A stretch of DNA of 53,615 bases from a virus: the IMG/VR virus record IMGVR_UViG_3300006802_000123, positions 1 to 53,615 of that record. The stretch is one strand, 5' to 3'. The first letter of the stretch is position 1, and each line of letters opens with the position of its first letter. The notes under the pieces were generated by a model, which searched no databases, was not told where the DNA came from, and saw only the letters and a program-made list of their open reading frames with translations. The translations under genes were made by a program, and so were the position numbers. Positions 31,101 through 43,271 of the stretch are shown in pieces.

Positions 31101-34100
31101 CTCAAACACAAAAAGTATTATGCCCACATACTACAGGTAGAACTCAATTTGGTTACACAGTTAAATTTAATGAGTTTGATTCGTTCGTAGTAAGTGCGCC
31201 AACTGGCACTAGATATTCAAGTGTAACATTTGATTTTACTGACGATGAAAAATTAGACAACGACACTATTTTTGATAACAACGCAACTACTTGGTTAGAT
31301 GGATTTACTAACGCGGGTGCTGTGTACATGTTTGATTATTTGTCTAACTTTAACGAGAACCTAAATAACGTAGGTAAGTTCATATATGCTCAAAGTGTGA
31401 ACTCAAGAGACTTGTCATATGGAGAGCAACCTTTATATGGCAGAATGTTAGACTTCAGAAATAATAAAGTTATAATAGGTACACCTAACTTCCAAATCAA
31501 CAGTATGCTTGGTTGTGAAACAGTAGCGGGCGATATAGGTCAAGTTACTGTTTATAATAATAGTTCAGGAGTAAAAGATTGGAGTCTACACAGGAAATCT
31601 TCTCCTATCGTCAACATCGACAAAATACAGAATGCACAGATTTTCAGCGCAGCAACTAACGAAACTGAAATTAATTTAGACTATATAGATCCATTGCAAG
31701 GAAAGATATTAGGTGCAGCAAGACAGAATATTGACTATGTATCAAATATAGATCCTGCAGGATATAACAACACAGAAGCAAATCAATTTGGTAAACTATG
31801 GGGAGGAGATCACGTAGGTCAAATATGGTTTGATACTACTAATGTAAGATTTGTTAACTACCATCAAAATGATTCTGCTTATAACGCTAAGTACTGGGGC
31901 ACAGTATTTCCAGGTAGCGATGTAGCAGTTTATACGTGGATAGCATCAAATATTCCTCCACTAAACTATAATGGTCCAGGAACACCATATGATAGAACTA
32001 AGTATGTGATTGGTACTAAAGTAGACGCTGCCGATAATATCGTTCCAGTATACTACTTCTGGGCTAGAAATACAAACTTAATTGATTCTAATATAGGTAA
32101 AACATTAGCAGACTCAATTATAGCAGCATACATCAATTCACCAAAACGGTCTGGAATAAGTTATTTCGCTCCGCTCTTACCAAACGCTTTCGCTTTATAT
32201 AATTGTGGCGAATATCTAAATGCTAGAGACAGCGTGTTTCACGTAGGATATTCAATCACAGGTGTAGATGATCCAAGTCATAATGAATTTACTCTAATTA
32301 GACAAAATTATGCTAGTGACTTCTTGCCAGGCTTGCCCGGTGTTGGTAACATAACTAGACCAGAATCTTTATATGACAGAATGTTAGACAGTTTGTCTGG
32401 CGTAGATGAATTTGGTGATGTAGTACCCAACCCGTATCTACCTAAATCTGTACAGTCAGGTGTTTCGGTACGTCCTAGACAGTCATTCTTTTACAATCGA
32501 TATGAAGCACTAAGAAATTATTTAACTTTTGCTAATGAAGTGTTGAAGCAGTATCCGATATCGGAAGTAAGACCATTATCAGACTTCTTATATAAAGAAA
32601 ATGATCCTATATATGATGAAGAAGGAAACGTATTATTTGATAAGGGCGAATACTACTACACACCTGAATACTGGGAGTTCATAAACTGGTGGGCACCGGG
32701 TTATAACAATAACACTAAAGCAGCAGTACAAGTAAATGTTTATGCTGACTTAGCAAAACTAAATGTACCAGTAAGCACTATATGTAAAGTACTAACTAAC
32801 GGTGAAGGTAAGCAAGAAACTTATCGTTATGATGGTAATGGTATCTTTACTAGAATAGGTTTAGAAGGCGGTACTATTCAGTTCAAGATATATTTGTGGG
32901 ATTACGCAGAAGCAAGATTAGGATTTGGTGATAACTTCTTTGATACTACTGTATATGATTTATATCCTAGCGAAGAAACTAGATGGATCATCAGAGCATT
33001 AAATGAGCAACTTTTAATAGATGATTTATTAGTATATCGTAACAAAGGACTTGTATTGTTGTTTGAATATGTTGAATCAGAAACTACTGAATCTCAGAAC
33101 TTCTTACCTTGGTTATCAAAAACTTCATTGGTTGATGTATATCATAATGTAAGAAGTCTAGAACCTATCTCTGTATTTCAATCAGACAACTCTGAATTCT
33201 TGACTGGTTACATTAATGAAGTTAAACCTTATCACGTAGTAATAAAAGAATTCTTGTTTGTCTATGATGCACTAGATGTATTTGAGGGTAATATTACTGA
33301 CTTTGATTTACCAGCAAAATATAATTCTACAGTAGATGAGTTTATAACACCTGCTCTAGTTAAGGACAAAATTAACTTAAACGCATACAATGAATATACA
33401 TATGGTGATCCTATATGGTCTCAACCTGAATATACTGAATGGTATAACAACAGGGGAGTTTCATTAACTGGTCAGGTAGATTACTACATGACTAAACTAG
33501 TTTCATATGTTACTCTAGTTTCTCCTTCTATAGTAGTAGACAATGCTTCAGGATTCCCATCTAATGGCGTATTCAAGATGGGTAATGAAATAATAGGTTA
33601 TGCTAACGTTGATCGTAATCTTAACATTTTGTCAGGCTTGACTAGGGGACTAGAAGGTACAGAAGTAACAGATCACATTCCCGGTGAACTAATTTACATG
33701 GATCTTCCTCCAGTACTATTGCTTGACACAGGAAGATCATACGATAACCCTCCTAAAGTTACTGCTTATGTTGACACTAATTTATGGGGCGAACCTGAAG
33801 AAGAAGCAGAACTAGAAGCGATCATGGCTGCTGATTCTGTCTTACAGATCAAAGTAATAAATCCAGGTAAAGGATATCCTGTATTACCTGAAATATTAAT
33901 TGATCCATCTATCATTACAGTATTTTCTAGCGAAAATATAAATGAAAATTCTAATACATTAATCATATATTCACCAGCACTATCAACTGGTGACTTAGTA
34001 AGATATAAAGCAGCAGGTAATGGTACTAATATAGGTGGTTTACAAGATGGACAATGGTACTATATAAATGTTCTAGAAACAGTACCAACCGGTATTATAG

Positions 34101-37100
34101 CATTCTATAGCAGTTATGGAGACGCAGTAAATGATCATGAACGTATACCTCTAACAGTATTAGGATTTGGGGATGATCATACATTGAATCTGGGTGCCAA
34201 AGCATCAGCAATATCTACTGCCTTCCCAGTTAGACAGAACATTGAAACATTGAGATTTGACAGAACCACATATGACTCACAAGTCATTGACTGGGAAGCA
34301 GGTGCATTCTATGGAGCCTTCTTTGCTGGTGCGTACACTAACAGAGAAGATGTAGCGAGTTCTTCGATACTAATTGACAGCGAAGATCCGCCGATAGAAC
34401 TAATAACAGCAGCAGCACAGGGTGTAGTATTAGAAATAAGTGATGTACGAAACAATAGAGAAATTCTCTGGTCTTCATTTGAAAGAAATGTATCCAGTGT
34501 GATAAGTCCTGATACTATACGATTGACGTTTAATTCTTCTATGCCAAATGCTTCAGGATCTACTGTAGGTTTTGAAGTAGGTATGCCCATAAAGTTTGTA
34601 GGGGCTACAGGAACATCTGGTTTAGTAAACAATGAAACATATTACATAGCCGAAATAGTAAACGACAGCGACTTCAAGATATCTGAAACTCAGTTTGGTA
34701 CTGTAATGACTCTTGCTTCACTAACAGTAAGTTCAGCAGGTCTCAAAGCATATACAGCGCAGATAATTGACAAGGCTGTACTAACTGTAAATTATCCTGG
34801 TATCAGACAAGTAACATCAACACAAGCAAACACTAATTTTATTACTGCACCTATCAGTTTAACAGGCAGCAATGGAACTACAGGTTTATATGTTGATGTT
34901 CCAGTATTCTTTACAGGACAAACATTTGGTGGACTAGTAGAGAACGAAGTATATTATATTACTACTGTTATAGATAATGAAAGATTTACTATAGGTAAGA
35001 AAACTAAACCTGTAATGACTGACATTACTGAAACAGTTGCTGCAACTGATACTATCGTAGTTGATAGCACAGAAGGGTTCTCAGTTAATGACAGAATTAT
35101 ATTTACAGGAGAAACATTTGGTGGTATCGAAGCAGGTGTAGAGTATTGGATACTAGAAATTGTTAGCGATACAGAGATGAAGATAAGCATTGAAGGTCCA
35201 AACCTTGCTCCTTTGAGTCTGTTTAACGCAACAGGTAGAACACCTGTAATTAATCAGAAAGATACTTTAAGATTAACTAATGCTACGGGTGACATTACTA
35301 TGCACGTAAACTTGCCAGTAAGTCCTGGTCAAGTAACGGGTCAGTTGTTTAATTTATACAATACTTCAGATCATTACCCAAGCGTCTTATCAGCAGCATT
35401 TGACAATTTAGTAGAAAAAGACATTACTGCTACAATTGCTGGTGTAAACAGACTTACTATAGCAAATTATTCTGGTATAGATTTCTTGTACACAAATTTC
35501 CCATTCAGAGTGCCAACAACAGGTGGTGGACTAGTAGCAAATATTGTTTACTACATTAAAGATATAGGTGTTACTGAAATTATCTGCGAACAAACATCTA
35601 GCAGCGGTAATTTAATTACTTGTGATGATACTTCAGTACTGTACGCAGGAATGGAAATTACATTCTCAGGTACAGGACTAGGTGGTATCACAGTAGGCAG
35701 AGTTTACTACGTTAAAACTATAGTGAACAGCACACAATTTACTATTAGCGATAATCCAGGTGGAGCCGCTGTTACTTTAACAACCGAACCCGGAATAATG
35801 TTAGGTACTGGTGAATACTGGATAACTGCAAGTTCTACAGTAGGTGGAGCAGAACTAACACTAACTAGTACTATTGGTGGAACTACTCTATATCAAACAC
35901 CTTTGGTAGCACCAACATTTGATGTGAGTTATATAATAGGCGGCTACAGAGTATATCCAATCAATGTAGGAAAAGGATTTGCTTTAGACAATACTATCAC
36001 TATTCCTGGCAACTTGATAGGTGGAAGTAAGCCTGCTAATAATTTAACACTTACTATAACTGAAATAGATGAATTTGGTGGAATAGTAAACGTTATATGC
36101 GACGGCACACCAGCCGGCATAGTAAAACAATACTATCTAAAAGTAATAGGTCCATATGAAGTTGAAGTATATGAAGATTCGCTACTACAGATTCCAGTTA
36201 GCGGTGTAGGATTTGATTACGTTGGATATACATCTACTGATGTATTGTCTGTAGAATCATCATCTATATTTGGTTTTGATGAAAGTGTTAGCGCAGGTTC
36301 GTTCTTAGTAGGTGAAGAGTATACTATCTTATCTATTGGAGATACAGACTTTGCAGCAGCAGGATCTACATTGGTAACAATGGGTAGTTTTGTTCCCGGA
36401 ACTTTATATACAGTAAAAACTAATGATGCAGCGTTTGATGCTATAGGAGCAGGATCTACATTTACTGGTTCGATAGCACCAGGAACTGGTTCATTATCAG
36501 GATATGGCGTATTAACAATTACTGACGTTCTAACACCTACTGTTGCAGCAACTAATTTGATAGAAGGTCAGACATACACTATAGAATCTATAGGAACTAC
36601 TGACTTTACACTAGTAGGAGCACCTTATAATGACGTAGGAGTATCTTTTGCAGCCACTGCTACAGGTACTGGTACAGGAACAGGCACCGTAACTACAACT
36701 ACTGTAAGACTCAATCAAGAACTTTCAGGATCCGGGGTAACATCTGGTACTAAGATAATTGGATACTTGACTGGAGACGGTAATACAGGTACTTACTTAG
36801 TAGATATATCACAAACAGTATCTAGCACAACTATTACAGCATCTTCTCAACAGGATGTGACATTTGTCGCGCTTGGTGCAGGTGTAGGTGTTTCTGGTGA
36901 TGCATATGTATCTAGTTTTACTGCTACTACAGTAGGAGCAGGAACAGGTACAGCACTAGCAGGTTACGACACTCAATTGTTTGATTTGACACTAACTGGT
37001 ATAGTTATAGACGATGTTAGTCTGTTCAACAACTATGATGCTGTAGTCTTTACTGGTGATGTAGTGGGAGACATTGTAGCAGGAGAAACTTACTACATAA

Positions 37101-40100
37101 TTAACATATCAGGTAATAGAATTATAATTAGTGATACACCGCAAGGATCACAGTTCAACGTAAATTACACAGGTTCTACTCCTGACATGTATATAAGTAA
37201 AGTAGGTTCTTATGCGTTCTTACCTGAACCGTTCTACTTCAATCAGAGCATTGTAAGATTTAGAAACAGAGTTTATGTTTGCGTAGTGTCAAACAATGAC
37301 AATGAATTTATATATGGTAAGTGGGAAGAATTACGCCCAGAAGATAGGAGATTGAATGGATTAGATCGTGTCATAGGTTACTACAGACCAACTGATAACA
37401 TGCCTGGTTTAGACTTGACTCAAGTAGTATCAGGAATAACTTATCCAAACAGCATATATTCAGGAAATCCATTCCAGCCAAGTCTACAGTATGGTATAGA
37501 TGTCTTATTACAAGATCAAAAATTCCAACCAGAAGATGTAGATTTCGTAGCGATAACTTGGGACGGCAGCAATTATTATGCACCCGCTAACTTACCACTC
37601 AATACTTCTATAGCAACTGATACTAATCAGTTTGGCTGGGACTTAGTTAAGTTCTCTAACAATCCTCTGTCAATAACAGATTTGAAGTATGTTGGTAACT
37701 ATTACATAATGACTTCTAGCAATTCTGCGACAGCAATAATCAAGAGCGCAGACAGACAAGCATGGACTACTAGGGGTTATTACACAAATACTGACTACGA
37801 TTGGAATTCTACACAGACATTTAATATGAAGACTTTAAGTTCTGCTGGTCTTTCATTAAATTCTGTTACTTATCGTGATGGTTTATATATCGCAGTAGGC
37901 AGCGAGATCGTAGCAAGTAGAGATGCTTATATATGGAGAAGAGTATATCAGCCGCCCTCAGGCAGAAACTATGTATTGAATTATATAGATAACATCGAAG
38001 TGCCTGGCTTCTCGGGTTTAGTTGCTGTAGGTAAAGGATTAAGACCTGATTATACTACAGGCATAACTCTATCAGTAGATACTAACGTAATCTTAACTAG
38101 CACCGATGGTGGATATTCTTGGCAAGAAGGAGCGCAGTTCACAAATAAGGGATTCTACACAGTTTGTGCGGACGAAAACAACATCTTAATCATGGGTGAA
38201 GATGGTGCTATCTACATGAGCGCAGACGGAATAAATTGGAATGGTATAACAGAAACTAACGTGATCAGTACTAATACTTTCTTGAATACTGTAACAGTTG
38301 GTAATACATCAGGATTACAAGTTGGTGATAGAGTAAGATTCTCATCAGCATTTGATGTTATTACCACAGAAACTGATTATTACATTTATAGTTTATATTC
38401 ATCAGTACAAGTTATATTATCTACTGATCCAGGTTTAGGCTCGACTATAACTTTAGATGGTTCTAATCCAATCAACGGGCAGACTTTAATGTTCAAGTAC
38501 CCAATGCTATCTACTATCAGAAGATCATATTATGGTGGTGGTGTAGATATGTTAGGTCTAGACAACTATCCATCCGATTGGGTAATGTCTACTGAGACTG
38601 AAACTCCAATCACTGACGAAGATGCGATACACATGGGAGTTGGTGAGAACGGATTAATAATCACTTCTGCTGATGGCTATTTCTGGCAAGAAGAAACTTC
38701 AGGCACTACTGAAACTCTAAGAGACATCATATTTGTTAATGGCTTGTACACAGTAGTAGGTCACAATAACACGATATTGCGTAGCAATGATCAAATCAAT
38801 TGGACCATATATAACTATCTAGGTCAAGCAGAACCTATATATGACGTAGTGGGCGATGAGTTCACGGCAGGCTATGCACCTGAAGAATTAGTAGCGGGAG
38901 TAGTCAATGACAATATTACGCTAACGGTTAACACTAGACCCGGCAGCAACTGGCTTGTAACCGAATATGCAGGTGTAGGATATAACGTACACTCAACAGT
39001 ATTAACTCCTGTGTCAGATACTCAAACTGAATATAGTTTCTATGATCTAGTACAGAACCCAATGCAAGTAGCAGCATTTATTATCGATCCAGTAACTAAG
39101 TTAAGCACTTCAATATATGAAGGTATAGACTATACAGTAGATTGGATAAACGATAAGATCATACTTAATAATCCTCTAGCATTTGGTCTAGAACCAGAAA
39201 CACTAAGAATAGATGTGTATGAAGTAGGTAATGGAGATCAGTTAGTAAAAGCAAGCACTAGAACAGATCCATTACGTTACAATGACGAAACAGGCTTTAG
39301 TGAGATTTATCTGAACTGTAATTATAGCGCACCTATATCTCTAGGCAGTGGTGTGATCAGACCTGATTCATCTCCTGTTTATGTAACTGCTACTGAAACT
39401 ATAGCATTAACTAATTCTATCGTAGTAGAAGATATAACTAAATTTGTTGAAAATGGTCAGATATCATTTACAGGCTTTACTATTGGTGGATTGCTAGAAG
39501 ATACTCCATACTTTGTCAAGACAGTTAGTTACGCTACTAGTAGTATAACTATATCTGATACCCTAACTCCATCTGCTGTAGCAGGTGACACCGTTACTGT
39601 TACTGATGAGTCTGGGTTAATGACTACTGTTATCAATCCCGGTCAAGGAGAAGTATGGACTGATCCTGTTGTTTATCACAATGGTACGAAACTATTGTTA
39701 GGAAAAACTAGCAGAGCAGTAAGAACTAGTTCAGCAACTAATACTGTTACAGTACTTACTACAGGTGGAATATCAGCCGGAGACACTATCACTTTCTGTA
39801 TGTGCATGTTTGGAACTGCGATACAGCCTAATACATTATATACTGTTCTAAGCATAGTAGATTCTAATGAGTTAACATTAGAAGATCCAGATAATCCAGG
39901 TAACCCACTACCACTAGATGATGCTACTGGCGGCTCTATGTTTGTGACTAGAGATTATGCTATCGGTCTAGCACCAAATGACATCAATGCGAAATTGATC
40001 TTTAATACTGTTCACTATTATGAAACAGATTATATCGCTTATACATTGTTTGGTGAAACAGTTCCTCAACAATATTCTTACACATTACCTGAAACTGAAT

Positions 40101-42463
40101 TGTTTACTGGAAATGGTATAGAAACAGAATTTAATCTAAGCAATTTTGTTGGAGGAGATAACCCAACTAACGCAGTTGTAGAAATAGATGGTGTAAGACA
40201 AAATATATCAAACTACACGATATATCCAACTACTAATAACATTGTGTTTAACACTATTCCTGCTGCTAATAGCGTGATTGCGGTAACTACATATGCAAGT
40301 ACTGAACGTCAGTACTTTAACACTATATTTGGTGTAGCGGGTTCTGCTACTTCTTCATTCTTGTCATTAGTAGTTGAAGCAACTAATCACGTATCTATCA
40401 ATTACGATGAATTAGTGACTGCTGGATACTTTGAGATAGGTAATGACTACGTAATAGATACAGTAGGAACTACTGACTTCACATTAATAGGTGCTTCTTC
40501 AAATACTCCAGGAGTAATCTTTACTGCTACAGGTGCAGGTACAGGCGATGGTACTGCTTATGCAGGTTATGATGGCAGCGATTTTGATGTAAATCTAAAT
40601 TGGCTAACATTAGCGTCTGGATATACTACTACTGGTATGAATATAAACGATACTATAATATTCCAAGCACCAACTCTAGGTGGTTTAGTAGCCACTCAGA
40701 CTTATTATGTTGTTGAAATATTAAACAGCACAGAGTTTGTAATCTCTGAGACACCAGGTGGTGAACCAGTAGAATTGTATGATGACACAGGTGCTATGAC
40801 TACAACAGTTAATGCGATTACAGTTGCTAACATCGTGAACGTAACTAACACTCTATCTGAACCACTCGCTATAACGGTTGCTACTTCTTCTACATCTGGA
40901 ACTAACGTGATTACTTGCGTAGCATCTCCAGGCACTGCTAACTTTATCGAAGGTCAAACTGTTGAATTTAAGGTTGCTGACCCACTCAATGCATTTGGCG
41001 GTATTGACACAGAAGGAAGAGTTTATTTTGTAAGAAGCATTATAAGTGGTACAGAATTCACTATCGAAGACGAAGACGGTAACGAGATTGCTCTTACTAC
41101 AGATTCAGGAGTGATGGTAGTTTATGTAGGAGAAAGACCAGCAATAAGAGTAACTACTGGTGTAGCACACAACTTTAGTCAAAATGAGTTAGTAAGATTA
41201 GGTGGAATATCTGGTTCAGTACAATTAAATGATGACGTTTATTACGTACATGTTATATCTTCAACTGTATTTGACTTGTATTATCAAGCATACGATCCTG
41301 GATATAATGCTTACAATGATCCAGTAGTCAACTGCGATTCATACGAAGGTGGCGGTTATGCTTGGAGATATGGTTTGTTCAGAATGTATACTACATCTGC
41401 TAGTGCTACAACAACTGCTGGAGTAATCACTTGTGCTGATACTCAGAAACTAACAGTTGGTACTCCAGTAATCTTTACTCAAACAGGTAGTCTATTAGAT
41501 ACTGCTATACTAGGTGGTTTGATAGCAGGTAGAGTATACTATGTAAACAATGTACTAAGCAACACAACATTTACAGTTTCTGAAACTAGATACGGCGACG
41601 ATCTCACTCTATCTGCTGATTCAGGTTCTTGCTATGTAACTCAATGGGAACAGACTAACGTTGATAGACTCTGGGTAACTGTCAATGGTTACAGAGTACC
41701 TGCTGAATCACTAAGATTAGACAGAGCCAACGAAGTCAGCATTCTCGCTCCAGTAGTACCAGGTGATGTTGTAACTATCACTTCTATGGTGCCAACTGCT
41801 ACACCAGACGAGCAAATATGGCAATTGAACATAGACAGATTTGGTGAGACACAGATACACAGATCAAATCCAGAATCTAGAACTTGGTTAACTAAAGCAT
41901 TGTATGAACTAGAAACCGAGATGTATGTCAATGACGTAACAAGAATCACAAACATATTAGAACAAAATGTTATCGCTCCTGCGGTGACTTCTGGCATCTA
42001 CAAGATAGGTCTAACAGCAGACAAAAATCAAATTTCTACGGTTAAAGTACTTAATGTAAGCACCGGCGAGATTATTGACCCAGACAATTACTTAGTAGAA
42101 ATAGAAGGACTAGTACCATTCTTGAAGATCAGGGAAGGTAGTTATATCGCAGAAGGTAATGTTTTATTGATTACTACTCTAGTAGGTAATCAAGTGTTTA
42201 TTAACGGAGAGTACATAGGATTTACTTCCGTAGACTTTGAGAACAATATAGTCAAGGGACTAAAGAGGGGTCAGAACGGTACAGGAAGACAGTATGTAAT
42301 ACCTAACTATTCTGAAGTATTTGGATTATTATCTTCAAATAGGATGAATCCTAATGAGTATAATCAGACTTGGAATTCCTACTACTGGAATGAAGAAACA
42401 GGTGATCCCCTACAATTGAGTACGACTAACTCAGCAAACTTCTTTAAAGTGGATATTACCTAA
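22172..42463 (+). CDS. Giant mosaic baseplate protein (gp7 position), 6763 residues
   Basis: One uninterrupted frame directly after gp6, where T4 has gene 7. Residues 1-115 (L-P-E-I-F-Q-T, L-D-Q-L-V-N) look like the N-terminus of large wedge proteins of T4-like marine phages and probably dock to the baseplate. About 178-258 is cupredoxin-like ([10 protein letters not shown], then F-W-I-Q). About 2440-3110 has FG-GAP/integrin-like propeller blades ([13 protein letters not shown]). About 5120-5560 has BNR/sialidase-like blades ([15 protein letters not shown]). Degenerate beta-rich repeats occur mainly at 4100-4960 and 5380-6490. Mass is about 740 kDa by rough count. I see no catalytic motif or signal peptide. 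It could be a long tail appendage or host-binding structure. Gp7 homology is inferred mainly from position. Confidence 0.7.
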   Translation: MARIRTLNFLPEIFQTSPNQQILTASLDQLVNPPQLLKVQGYVGSKIGYGVDANDYYVPEPTKVRQDYQLSPGVVFTRPDQSAAQDFLTYPGLLDGLELAGSVVDNNNNLFESEIYSWDSFTELDKLINYHQYYWIPEGPPAVTVASAVVYAINNYVVTDLANGYNIRAVGSGSGAINPTLTLLRGGTYTFAVNQDSPFWIQGEPGVSGTSLSNPNLNVREIFGVSNNGASSGVVTFSVPPANAQDAFLLPGNSTVDIVSTKPFSEINGKKLSEIVSIDGVNQLLGKTVLFYNTGSPDEVGYVSSYNDEVNYDVNNPIFDDPSTEIQIAASAPNFFTMASGSTSLFAVNDTIVFSGGLGGVVPDQVYYIKEILSGSTFTISQTLGGPEVTLSTEITSTTAYINIGFYEEGYYTNVNDNFYTITYVGSDPVLRLVPSGSIPTMEKITAQLGQNYQGVGFYKDIFGVIQRIPYISAPLETLYYQDGDSPNKVGLIKIVDNNLFNELDVERDILGKKNFTSTNGITFTNGLKVRFDGDVVPRKYLTDEYYVEGVGTAIELIPVSELVVPEDYANDIDVPWDSTNYDMAPYDSALSVPEYPDYMTVARNALSRNPWSRSNRWFHIEVIEATATYNNDPSILSRFTSGSSKAKRPIIEFYPNLKLFESGTLGKKPIDFIDHRATDALSDVAGLYNYYPDVEVYTDFSATINSAGANFIGTIVTTTLTVSSLTSGEIVPGSYIYGFNIPQNMKIVSQLTGTPGGVGTYEVSIGYTSLPNIEIESRINTATITIDSDQVTGKFLVGQYVNDLTGILPSDTQISEISGDTTLTLTLVFDDYLRILETTDQSLVANRKPNETYKLFDGARIVFAGDNDPEIRSKVFTADLSTITPGSRPILTFSETFDSPALFDEQTIVLRGYNNKGKSYLYDGLDWQAGQQKTDVNQPPLFDIFDYNGVSFSDTSVYLGTSFRGTKLFAYGIGSGPDDPILDFPLKYSSVNNIGDISFDVSLNSDTFDYVSTGSPVTLKINSGFVHDYESRTEYNRELGWKKAIAKSAQYQVFEFNYVPDQGTNTYTCDIKAIEEDPDVPHWPSVKLFVNNSLQFPANYTYTTTEDTTTIHFDYNGLEETKIQVLVLSDQVSQVGYYDLPVNLTNNPFNDDLEVINIGDIRRQYANIVANYQKNIDVIFGPNSFRDQGNLVPYNNIVIQNSASLVLPSVFLRKRNHDLFNSILYNSREYVKFKNLLLDTVDKTDFAQNYDPSYVLDTAIDIISSSRSQEQPFFWSDMIPSQSPYLTNTYNFKNSLDATIFPLVKVYDFSKANYSSVLLYLLRNGFTYQLVRDQDYTISTDAPSVIVNVGLQEGDQIIVREYNQTYGSYVPNTPTKLGIYPAYKPEVVLDEHYIDPTWFIKGHDGSYNRLYGDYDQVNNVLVDFRDQVLFEFEMRVYNNLKLSTVPPIMPYDVLPGFFRQETAKDYAKFLESYSTQFLSWIGENRLDYQRQYYQINEPLTYNYRGNTNKIDQQPIPMGYWRGIYNYFYDTYNPDTTPWEMIGLTQKPDWWEDRYGVAPYTSDNLVLWNDLANGINWNNGDPIVIEKLKRPGLLDIIPVDEQGNLKEPIQTLISFYNSNTVQREWQVGDIGPVEFSYRRSSTWPFDVTRLYALSKPADFYNLFVDLDNYRWSEEFQQYLVDNRSHLRPEDLEIYGNGTAKTSYINWIIDFEKQLGVDAQANIQTMLDNLDIRLIHRLAGFSDKTQLKYYVEKGTPNNLNSSLLIPDESFALLLYDNQPSDKIEYTSVIVQIVADGYQIYGNSQTKAYFTTLKPLANSDQIEITVENQKVTVQVDPSEVEVVVPYGKLFYTVQELSQFLINYGNLLTKRGLVFNQIEDGKPIDWQYMVEQFLYWAQTGWDAGSITTLNPAANILFINKESLIPQPMTLRETNFILNQNLYPISTNDLCIVRDGTAFSASCYNKGDAMSLAQFEMSNFEHGVVFDNVTIFDDVLYNRITGLRQNRVSLNGTKTADWDGTVFASGFIYNQDNIKEWSRYEKYTKGAIVKYKNKYWTSLQMVQPSDTFLERQWKITEYNEIQKGLLPNPSTRSFESSLYYNSYESNLEQDGNLLGFSLIGFRPREYLEVADLTDVTQINVFKTMLQGKGTNSAASIFKGAELPQGKIDYNIYENWAVKTSEYGGVLNENFVEFRLNEDLLTGNPATVALTNGVHTPDMQQYVPMYSLYNYARPPQGPDILSVTDYTAPKLYPDAGYVNFEDVKMSAFFFSQMSIAVNTSGEVVPVSNFYVRDYAWLADYRNKWQVFTPKSIGQVSVVKSNVNGTSTVSFVEPHNLSVNEPFVIVNFDSSVNGYYYVQKILDQFRVIINLNLRSTTREITGLGVALKLTSQRVDKPSDIINLPLLDSEFIKNTVWVDENGDGGWGVYRKSINYQYELEMTKESSGAYGSAVATNEILGIMTTDSQLGEAYRYVYSPLFKNYRLVQTLSQGAGFGTSIAHKDNLIFISKPDTGIYSYIINDSQLDDSMIPYQAVITNPSGVTNFGTSMAVSGDKKWLYVSDYENNEVYVYSQQSIDFDAGYLTVGETYEITELGDTDFTLLGAVENKVGIVFVATGAGTGTGKTKQVTYKLSTSITISLPDGDEKFGYSIATDYNGDTLVVGAPELDSDDNLLEKVGKAYVYQRSWQHFEAQFNLPVQSFPISWTPDTTNYTPVSVTSSEIEIGDNIDADTAVIFTGGTYGDTRIEPNKVYYVYDNPTATTIRLKESRSSATFLTFEDGSITSGTLTSQDSPLHVYVNGRLVNDNNYAVVGTNFIYTSSLRAGDIIQVNDNKFYLIQTLTTGDPERIGVQFGHSVDVTKWASEILVGAPFALTSTNQEGAVHRYTNGGGKYGMVVGTAPAQMTNTRTVLINGYAITLPNNYTADQIANLINTTHVTNVHAMATSDGKLIIELIDKNLSIPNEKLLITGYSEDLFADLGFDVYTQTQKVLCPHTTGRTQFGYTVKFNEFDSFVVSAPTGTRYSSVTFDFTDDEKLDNDTIFDNNATTWLDGFTNAGAVYMFDYLSNFNENLNNVGKFIYAQSVNSRDLSYGEQPLYGRMLDFRNNKVIIGTPNFQINSMLGCETVAGDIGQVTVYNNSSGVKDWSLHRKSSPIVNIDKIQNAQIFSAATNETEINLDYIDPLQGKILGAARQNIDYVSNIDPAGYNNTEANQFGKLWGGDHVGQIWFDTTNVRFVNYHQNDSAYNAKYWGTVFPGSDVAVYTWIASNIPPLNYNGPGTPYDRTKYVIGTKVDAADNIVPVYYFWARNTNLIDSNIGKTLADSIIAAYINSPKRSGISYFAPLLPNAFALYNCGEYLNARDSVFHVGYSITGVDDPSHNEFTLIRQNYASDFLPGLPGVGNITRPESLYDRMLDSLSGVDEFGDVVPNPYLPKSVQSGVSVRPRQSFFYNRYEALRNYLTFANEVLKQYPISEVRPLSDFLYKENDPIYDEEGNVLFDKGEYYYTPEYWEFINWWAPGYNNNTKAAVQVNVYADLAKLNVPVSTICKVLTNGEGKQETYRYDGNGIFTRIGLEGGTIQFKIYLWDYAEARLGFGDNFFDTTVYDLYPSEETRWIIRALNEQLLIDDLLVYRNKGLVLLFEYVESETTESQNFLPWLSKTSLVDVYHNVRSLEPISVFQSDNSEFLTGYINEVKPYHVVIKEFLFVYDALDVFEGNITDFDLPAKYNSTVDEFITPALVKDKINLNAYNEYTYGDPIWSQPEYTEWYNNRGVSLTGQVDYYMTKLVSYVTLVSPSIVVDNASGFPSNGVFKMGNEIIGYANVDRNLNILSGLTRGLEGTEVTDHIPGELIYMDLPPVLLLDTGRSYDNPPKVTAYVDTNLWGEPEEEAELEAIMAADSVLQIKVINPGKGYPVLPEILIDPSIITVFSSENINENSNTLIIYSPALSTGDLVRYKAAGNGTNIGGLQDGQWYYINVLETVPTGIIAFYSSYGDAVNDHERIPLTVLGFGDDHTLNLGAKASAISTAFPVRQNIETLRFDRTTYDSQVIDWEAGAFYGAFFAGAYTNREDVASSSILIDSEDPPIELITAAAQGVVLEISDVRNNREILWSSFERNVSSVISPDTIRLTFNSSMPNASGSTVGFEVGMPIKFVGATGTSGLVNNETYYIAEIVNDSDFKISETQFGTVMTLASLTVSSAGLKAYTAQIIDKAVLTVNYPGIRQVTSTQANTNFITAPISLTGSNGTTGLYVDVPVFFTGQTFGGLVENEVYYITTVIDNERFTIGKKTKPVMTDITETVAATDTIVVDSTEGFSVNDRIIFTGETFGGIEAGVEYWILEIVSDTEMKISIEGPNLAPLSLFNATGRTPVINQKDTLRLTNATGDITMHVNLPVSPGQVTGQLFNLYNTSDHYPSVLSAAFDNLVEKDITATIAGVNRLTIANYSGIDFLYTNFPFRVPTTGGGLVANIVYYIKDIGVTEIICEQTSSSGNLITCDDTSVLYAGMEITFSGTGLGGITVGRVYYVKTIVNSTQFTISDNPGGAAVTLTTEPGIMLGTGEYWITASSTVGGAELTLTSTIGGTTLYQTPLVAPTFDVSYIIGGYRVYPINVGKGFALDNTITIPGNLIGGSKPANNLTLTITEIDEFGGIVNVICDGTPAGIVKQYYLKVIGPYEVEVYEDSLLQIPVSGVGFDYVGYTSTDVLSVESSSIFGFDESVSAGSFLVGEEYTILSIGDTDFAAAGSTLVTMGSFVPGTLYTVKTNDAAFDAIGAGSTFTGSIAPGTGSLSGYGVLTITDVLTPTVAATNLIEGQTYTIESIGTTDFTLVGAPYNDVGVSFAATATGTGTGTGTVTTTTVRLNQELSGSGVTSGTKIIGYLTGDGNTGTYLVDISQTVSSTTITASSQQDVTFVALGAGVGVSGDAYVSSFTATTVGAGTGTALAGYDTQLFDLTLTGIVIDDVSLFNNYDAVVFTGDVVGDIVAGETYYIINISGNRIIISDTPQGSQFNVNYTGSTPDMYISKVGSYAFLPEPFYFNQSIVRFRNRVYVCVVSNNDNEFIYGKWEELRPEDRRLNGLDRVIGYYRPTDNMPGLDLTQVVSGITYPNSIYSGNPFQPSLQYGIDVLLQDQKFQPEDVDFVAITWDGSNYYAPANLPLNTSIATDTNQFGWDLVKFSNNPLSITDLKYVGNYYIMTSSNSATAIIKSADRQAWTTRGYYTNTDYDWNSTQTFNMKTLSSAGLSLNSVTYRDGLYIAVGSEIVASRDAYIWRRVYQPPSGRNYVLNYIDNIEVPGFSGLVAVGKGLRPDYTTGITLSVDTNVILTSTDGGYSWQEGAQFTNKGFYTVCADENNILIMGEDGAIYMSADGINWNGITETNVISTNTFLNTVTVGNTSGLQVGDRVRFSSAFDVITTETDYYIYSLYSSVQVILSTDPGLGSTITLDGSNPINGQTLMFKYPMLSTIRRSYYGGGVDMLGLDNYPSDWVMSTETETPITDEDAIHMGVGENGLIITSADGYFWQEETSGTTETLRDIIFVNGLYTVVGHNNTILRSNDQINWTIYNYLGQAEPIYDVVGDEFTAGYAPEELVAGVVNDNITLTVNTRPGSNWLVTEYAGVGYNVHSTVLTPVSDTQTEYSFYDLVQNPMQVAAFIIDPVTKLSTSIYEGIDYTVDWINDKIILNNPLAFGLEPETLRIDVYEVGNGDQLVKASTRTDPLRYNDETGFSEIYLNCNYSAPISLGSGVIRPDSSPVYVTATETIALTNSIVVEDITKFVENGQISFTGFTIGGLLEDTPYFVKTVSYATSSITISDTLTPSAVAGDTVTVTDESGLMTTVINPGQGEVWTDPVVYHNGTKLLLGKTSRAVRTSSATNTVTVLTTGGISAGDTITFCMCMFGTAIQPNTLYTVLSIVDSNELTLEDPDNPGNPLPLDDATGGSMFVTRDYAIGLAPNDINAKLIFNTVHYYETDYIAYTLFGETVPQQYSYTLPETELFTGNGIETEFNLSNFVGGDNPTNAVVEIDGVRQNISNYTIYPTTNNIVFNTIPAANSVIAVTTYASTERQYFNTIFGVAGSATSSFLSLVVEATNHVSINYDELVTAGYFEIGNDYVIDTVGTTDFTLIGASSNTPGVIFTATGAGTGDGTAYAGYDGSDFDVNLNWLTLASGYTTTGMNINDTIIFQAPTLGGLVATQTYYVVEILNSTEFVISETPGGEPVELYDDTGAMTTTVNAITVANIVNVTNTLSEPLAITVATSSTSGTNVITCVASPGTANFIEGQTVEFKVADPLNAFGGIDTEGRVYFVRSIISGTEFTIEDEDGNEIALTTDSGVMVVYVGERPAIRVTTGVAHNFSQNELVRLGGISGSVQLNDDVYYVHVISSTVFDLYYQAYDPGYNAYNDPVVNCDSYEGGGYAWRYGLFRMYTTSASATTTAGVITCADTQKLTVGTPVIFTQTGSLLDTAILGGLIAGRVYYVNNVLSNTTFTVSETRYGDDLTLSADSGSCYVTQWEQTNVDRLWVTVNGYRVPAESLRLDRANEVSILAPVVPGDVVTITSMVPTATPDEQIWQLNIDRFGETQIHRSNPESRTWLTKALYELETEMYVNDVTRITNILEQNVIAPAVTSGIYKIGLTADKNQISTVKVLNVSTGEIIDPDNYLVEIEGLVPFLKIREGSYIAEGNVLLITTLVGNQVFINGEYIGFTSVDFENNIVKGLKRGQNGTGRQYVIPNYSEVFGLLSSNRMNPNEYNQTWNSYYWNEETGDPLQLSTTNSANFFKVDIT
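23219..41640 (+). repeat. Dispersed GG-YYV-FTIS protein repeats in the giant gene
   Basis: About a dozen copies of a module of roughly 50 residues share the pattern h-x-F-[ST]-G-x(4,8)-G-G-[LI]-x(4)-x-Y-Y-[VI]-x(4)-[ST]-x-x-x-F-x-I-[SE], often ending G-x-M. Clear copies lie near 23219-23385, 34590-34720, 34900-35000, 35090-35190, 35652-35810, 37040-37140, 39455-39560, 40650-40800, 40954-41128 and 41463-41634. They have diverged at DNA level, so duplication is old or units were imported. Confidence 0.75.
29896..40570 (+). repeat. TDFT / ATGAGTGTG-type repeats in the giant gene
   Basis: Four units share Y-x-I-x-x-[LIV]-G-x-T-D-F-[TA]-x-x-G-A followed by G-x-x-F-x-A-T-G-[AT]-G-T-G. They lie near 29896-30015, 36300-36480, 36550-36700 and 40420-40570. 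Similar units are frequent in marine phage virion proteins. The copies are interspersed with the GG-YYV repeats and with units of the type S-G-x-x-I-x-G-x-[LT]-T-G-x-x-x-G-T-Y at about 24330-24480 and 36720-36845. Confidence 0.65.
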
Positions 42464-42628
42464 ATGATAAATAAATCTATGAGCGACAAACACGTTAAAC
42501 CAACCAAAGATAACTCTAGAGACACTAACAAAACTAGAGAATTTGGTGGGGTTTATATGTCATCTCATATAAAGATTTTTGATCCAAATACTAATGAAGT
42601 ATTAGTTAAGAAAAGGGCAGATGACTAA
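42464..42628 (+). CDS. Small protein resembling the N-terminus of the next gene
   Basis: This short frame encodes 54 residues from the ATG directly abutting the giant gene stop, or 49 from the in-frame ATG at 42479. A late octamer (42466-42473) overlaps the first ATG, so transcripts from it would begin near 42479. The C-terminal part, H-I-K-I-F-D-P-N-T-N-E-V-L-V-K-K, closely parallels F-L-K-I-F-D-P-K-S-G-E-I-F-V-E-K in the next gene, whose ATG follows the TAA without a gap. It may be a small virion or assembly protein, or the leftover of a partial duplication. Function unknown. Confidence 0.6.
   Translation: MINKSMSDKHVKPTKDNSRDTNKTREFGGVYMSSHIKIFDPNTNEVLVKKRADD
42466..42473 (+). promoter_or_regulatory. 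Late promoter GATAAATA after the giant gene
   Basis: The octamer is preceded by ATTACCTAAAT, similar to the region before the 18721 promoter. The ATG at 42479 lies five bases downstream, so a transcript from here would be nearly leaderless. It would serve the small gene and the adaptor-like gene after it. Confidence 0.6.
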
Positions 42629-43243
42629 ATGATCACAATATCATACAAAATTGAAGGATTTCTCAAAATATTTGACCCTAAGTCGGGTGAAATTTTTGTA
42701 GAGAAAAAGAATGCTATCAACTACGAGAACATGTCAGAAGCCCTAGCAGATACTTTGAGCAGCAGGGGCTATGGAGAAATCTATGAAATGGCGTTTGGAA
42801 ATGGTGGAGCATCTGTAGACGAAACCGGAGTTATTACATATTTGCCCCCAAACACTACTGGCCAAAATGCTGCTCTTTATAACCAGACTTATAAGAAAAT
42901 AGTAGATGATACTAGCGTGTTCAATCTAGACCCAACTAGAAATAAAATGACTGTTTTGCACACTACTGGTAAGGTTTATACAGACATTTTAGTTCAATGC
43001 TTACTAGATTACGGCGAGCCTGCAGGGCAAGCAGCATTTGATAATAGCACACAAACAGATACTAATTTCGTATTTGACGAACTAGGATTGCTGGCAAATT
43101 ACGGTACAGATAGTTCAGGACAAGTAATAACAAGACTACTAACTCACGTAATTTTTCACCCAGTTCAAAAATCGTTAAACAGACAGATTCAGGTAGATTA
43201 TACTGTGAGGATACAGAGTCTAACTAACCTAATTACAATTTGA
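42629..43243 (+). CDS. Conserved T4-like marine phage structural protein, unknown role
   Basis: This 204-residue protein opens with a beta-hairpin motif K-I-F-D-P-K-S-G-E and E-K-K-N-A-I-N-Y-E-N-M-S-E-A-L-A, then G-N-G-G-x-x-V-D, T-Y-L-P-P-N and a C-terminal beta domain. I recall proteins of this style beside tail-fibre genes in cyanophage-like genomes, but I know no assigned function. Its place between the giant baseplate protein and fibre-like genes suggests a baseplate-to-fibre adaptor. An AAGGGCAG ribosome site lies in the end of the preceding gene. Confidence 0.6.
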   Translation: MITISYKIEGFLKIFDPKSGEIFVEKKNAINYENMSEALADTLSSRGYGEIYEMAFGNGGASVDETGVITYLPPNTTGQNAALYNQTYKKIVDDTSVFNLDPTRNKMTVLHTTGKVYTDILVQCLLDYGEPAGQAAFDNSTQTDTNFVFDELGLLANYGTDSSGQVITRLLTHVIFHPVQKSLNRQIQVDYTVRIQSLTNLITI

Positions 43244-43251
43244 GATAAATA
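43244..43251 (+). promoter_or_regulatory. Late promoter GATAAATA for fibre-like genes
   Basis: The octamer begins directly after the preceding stop codon and lies 20 bases before the ATG at 43272. A GGAG ribosome site is present between them. Confidence 0.65.
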
Positions 43252-43271
43252 AAAGAACGGAGCGACGAGAT

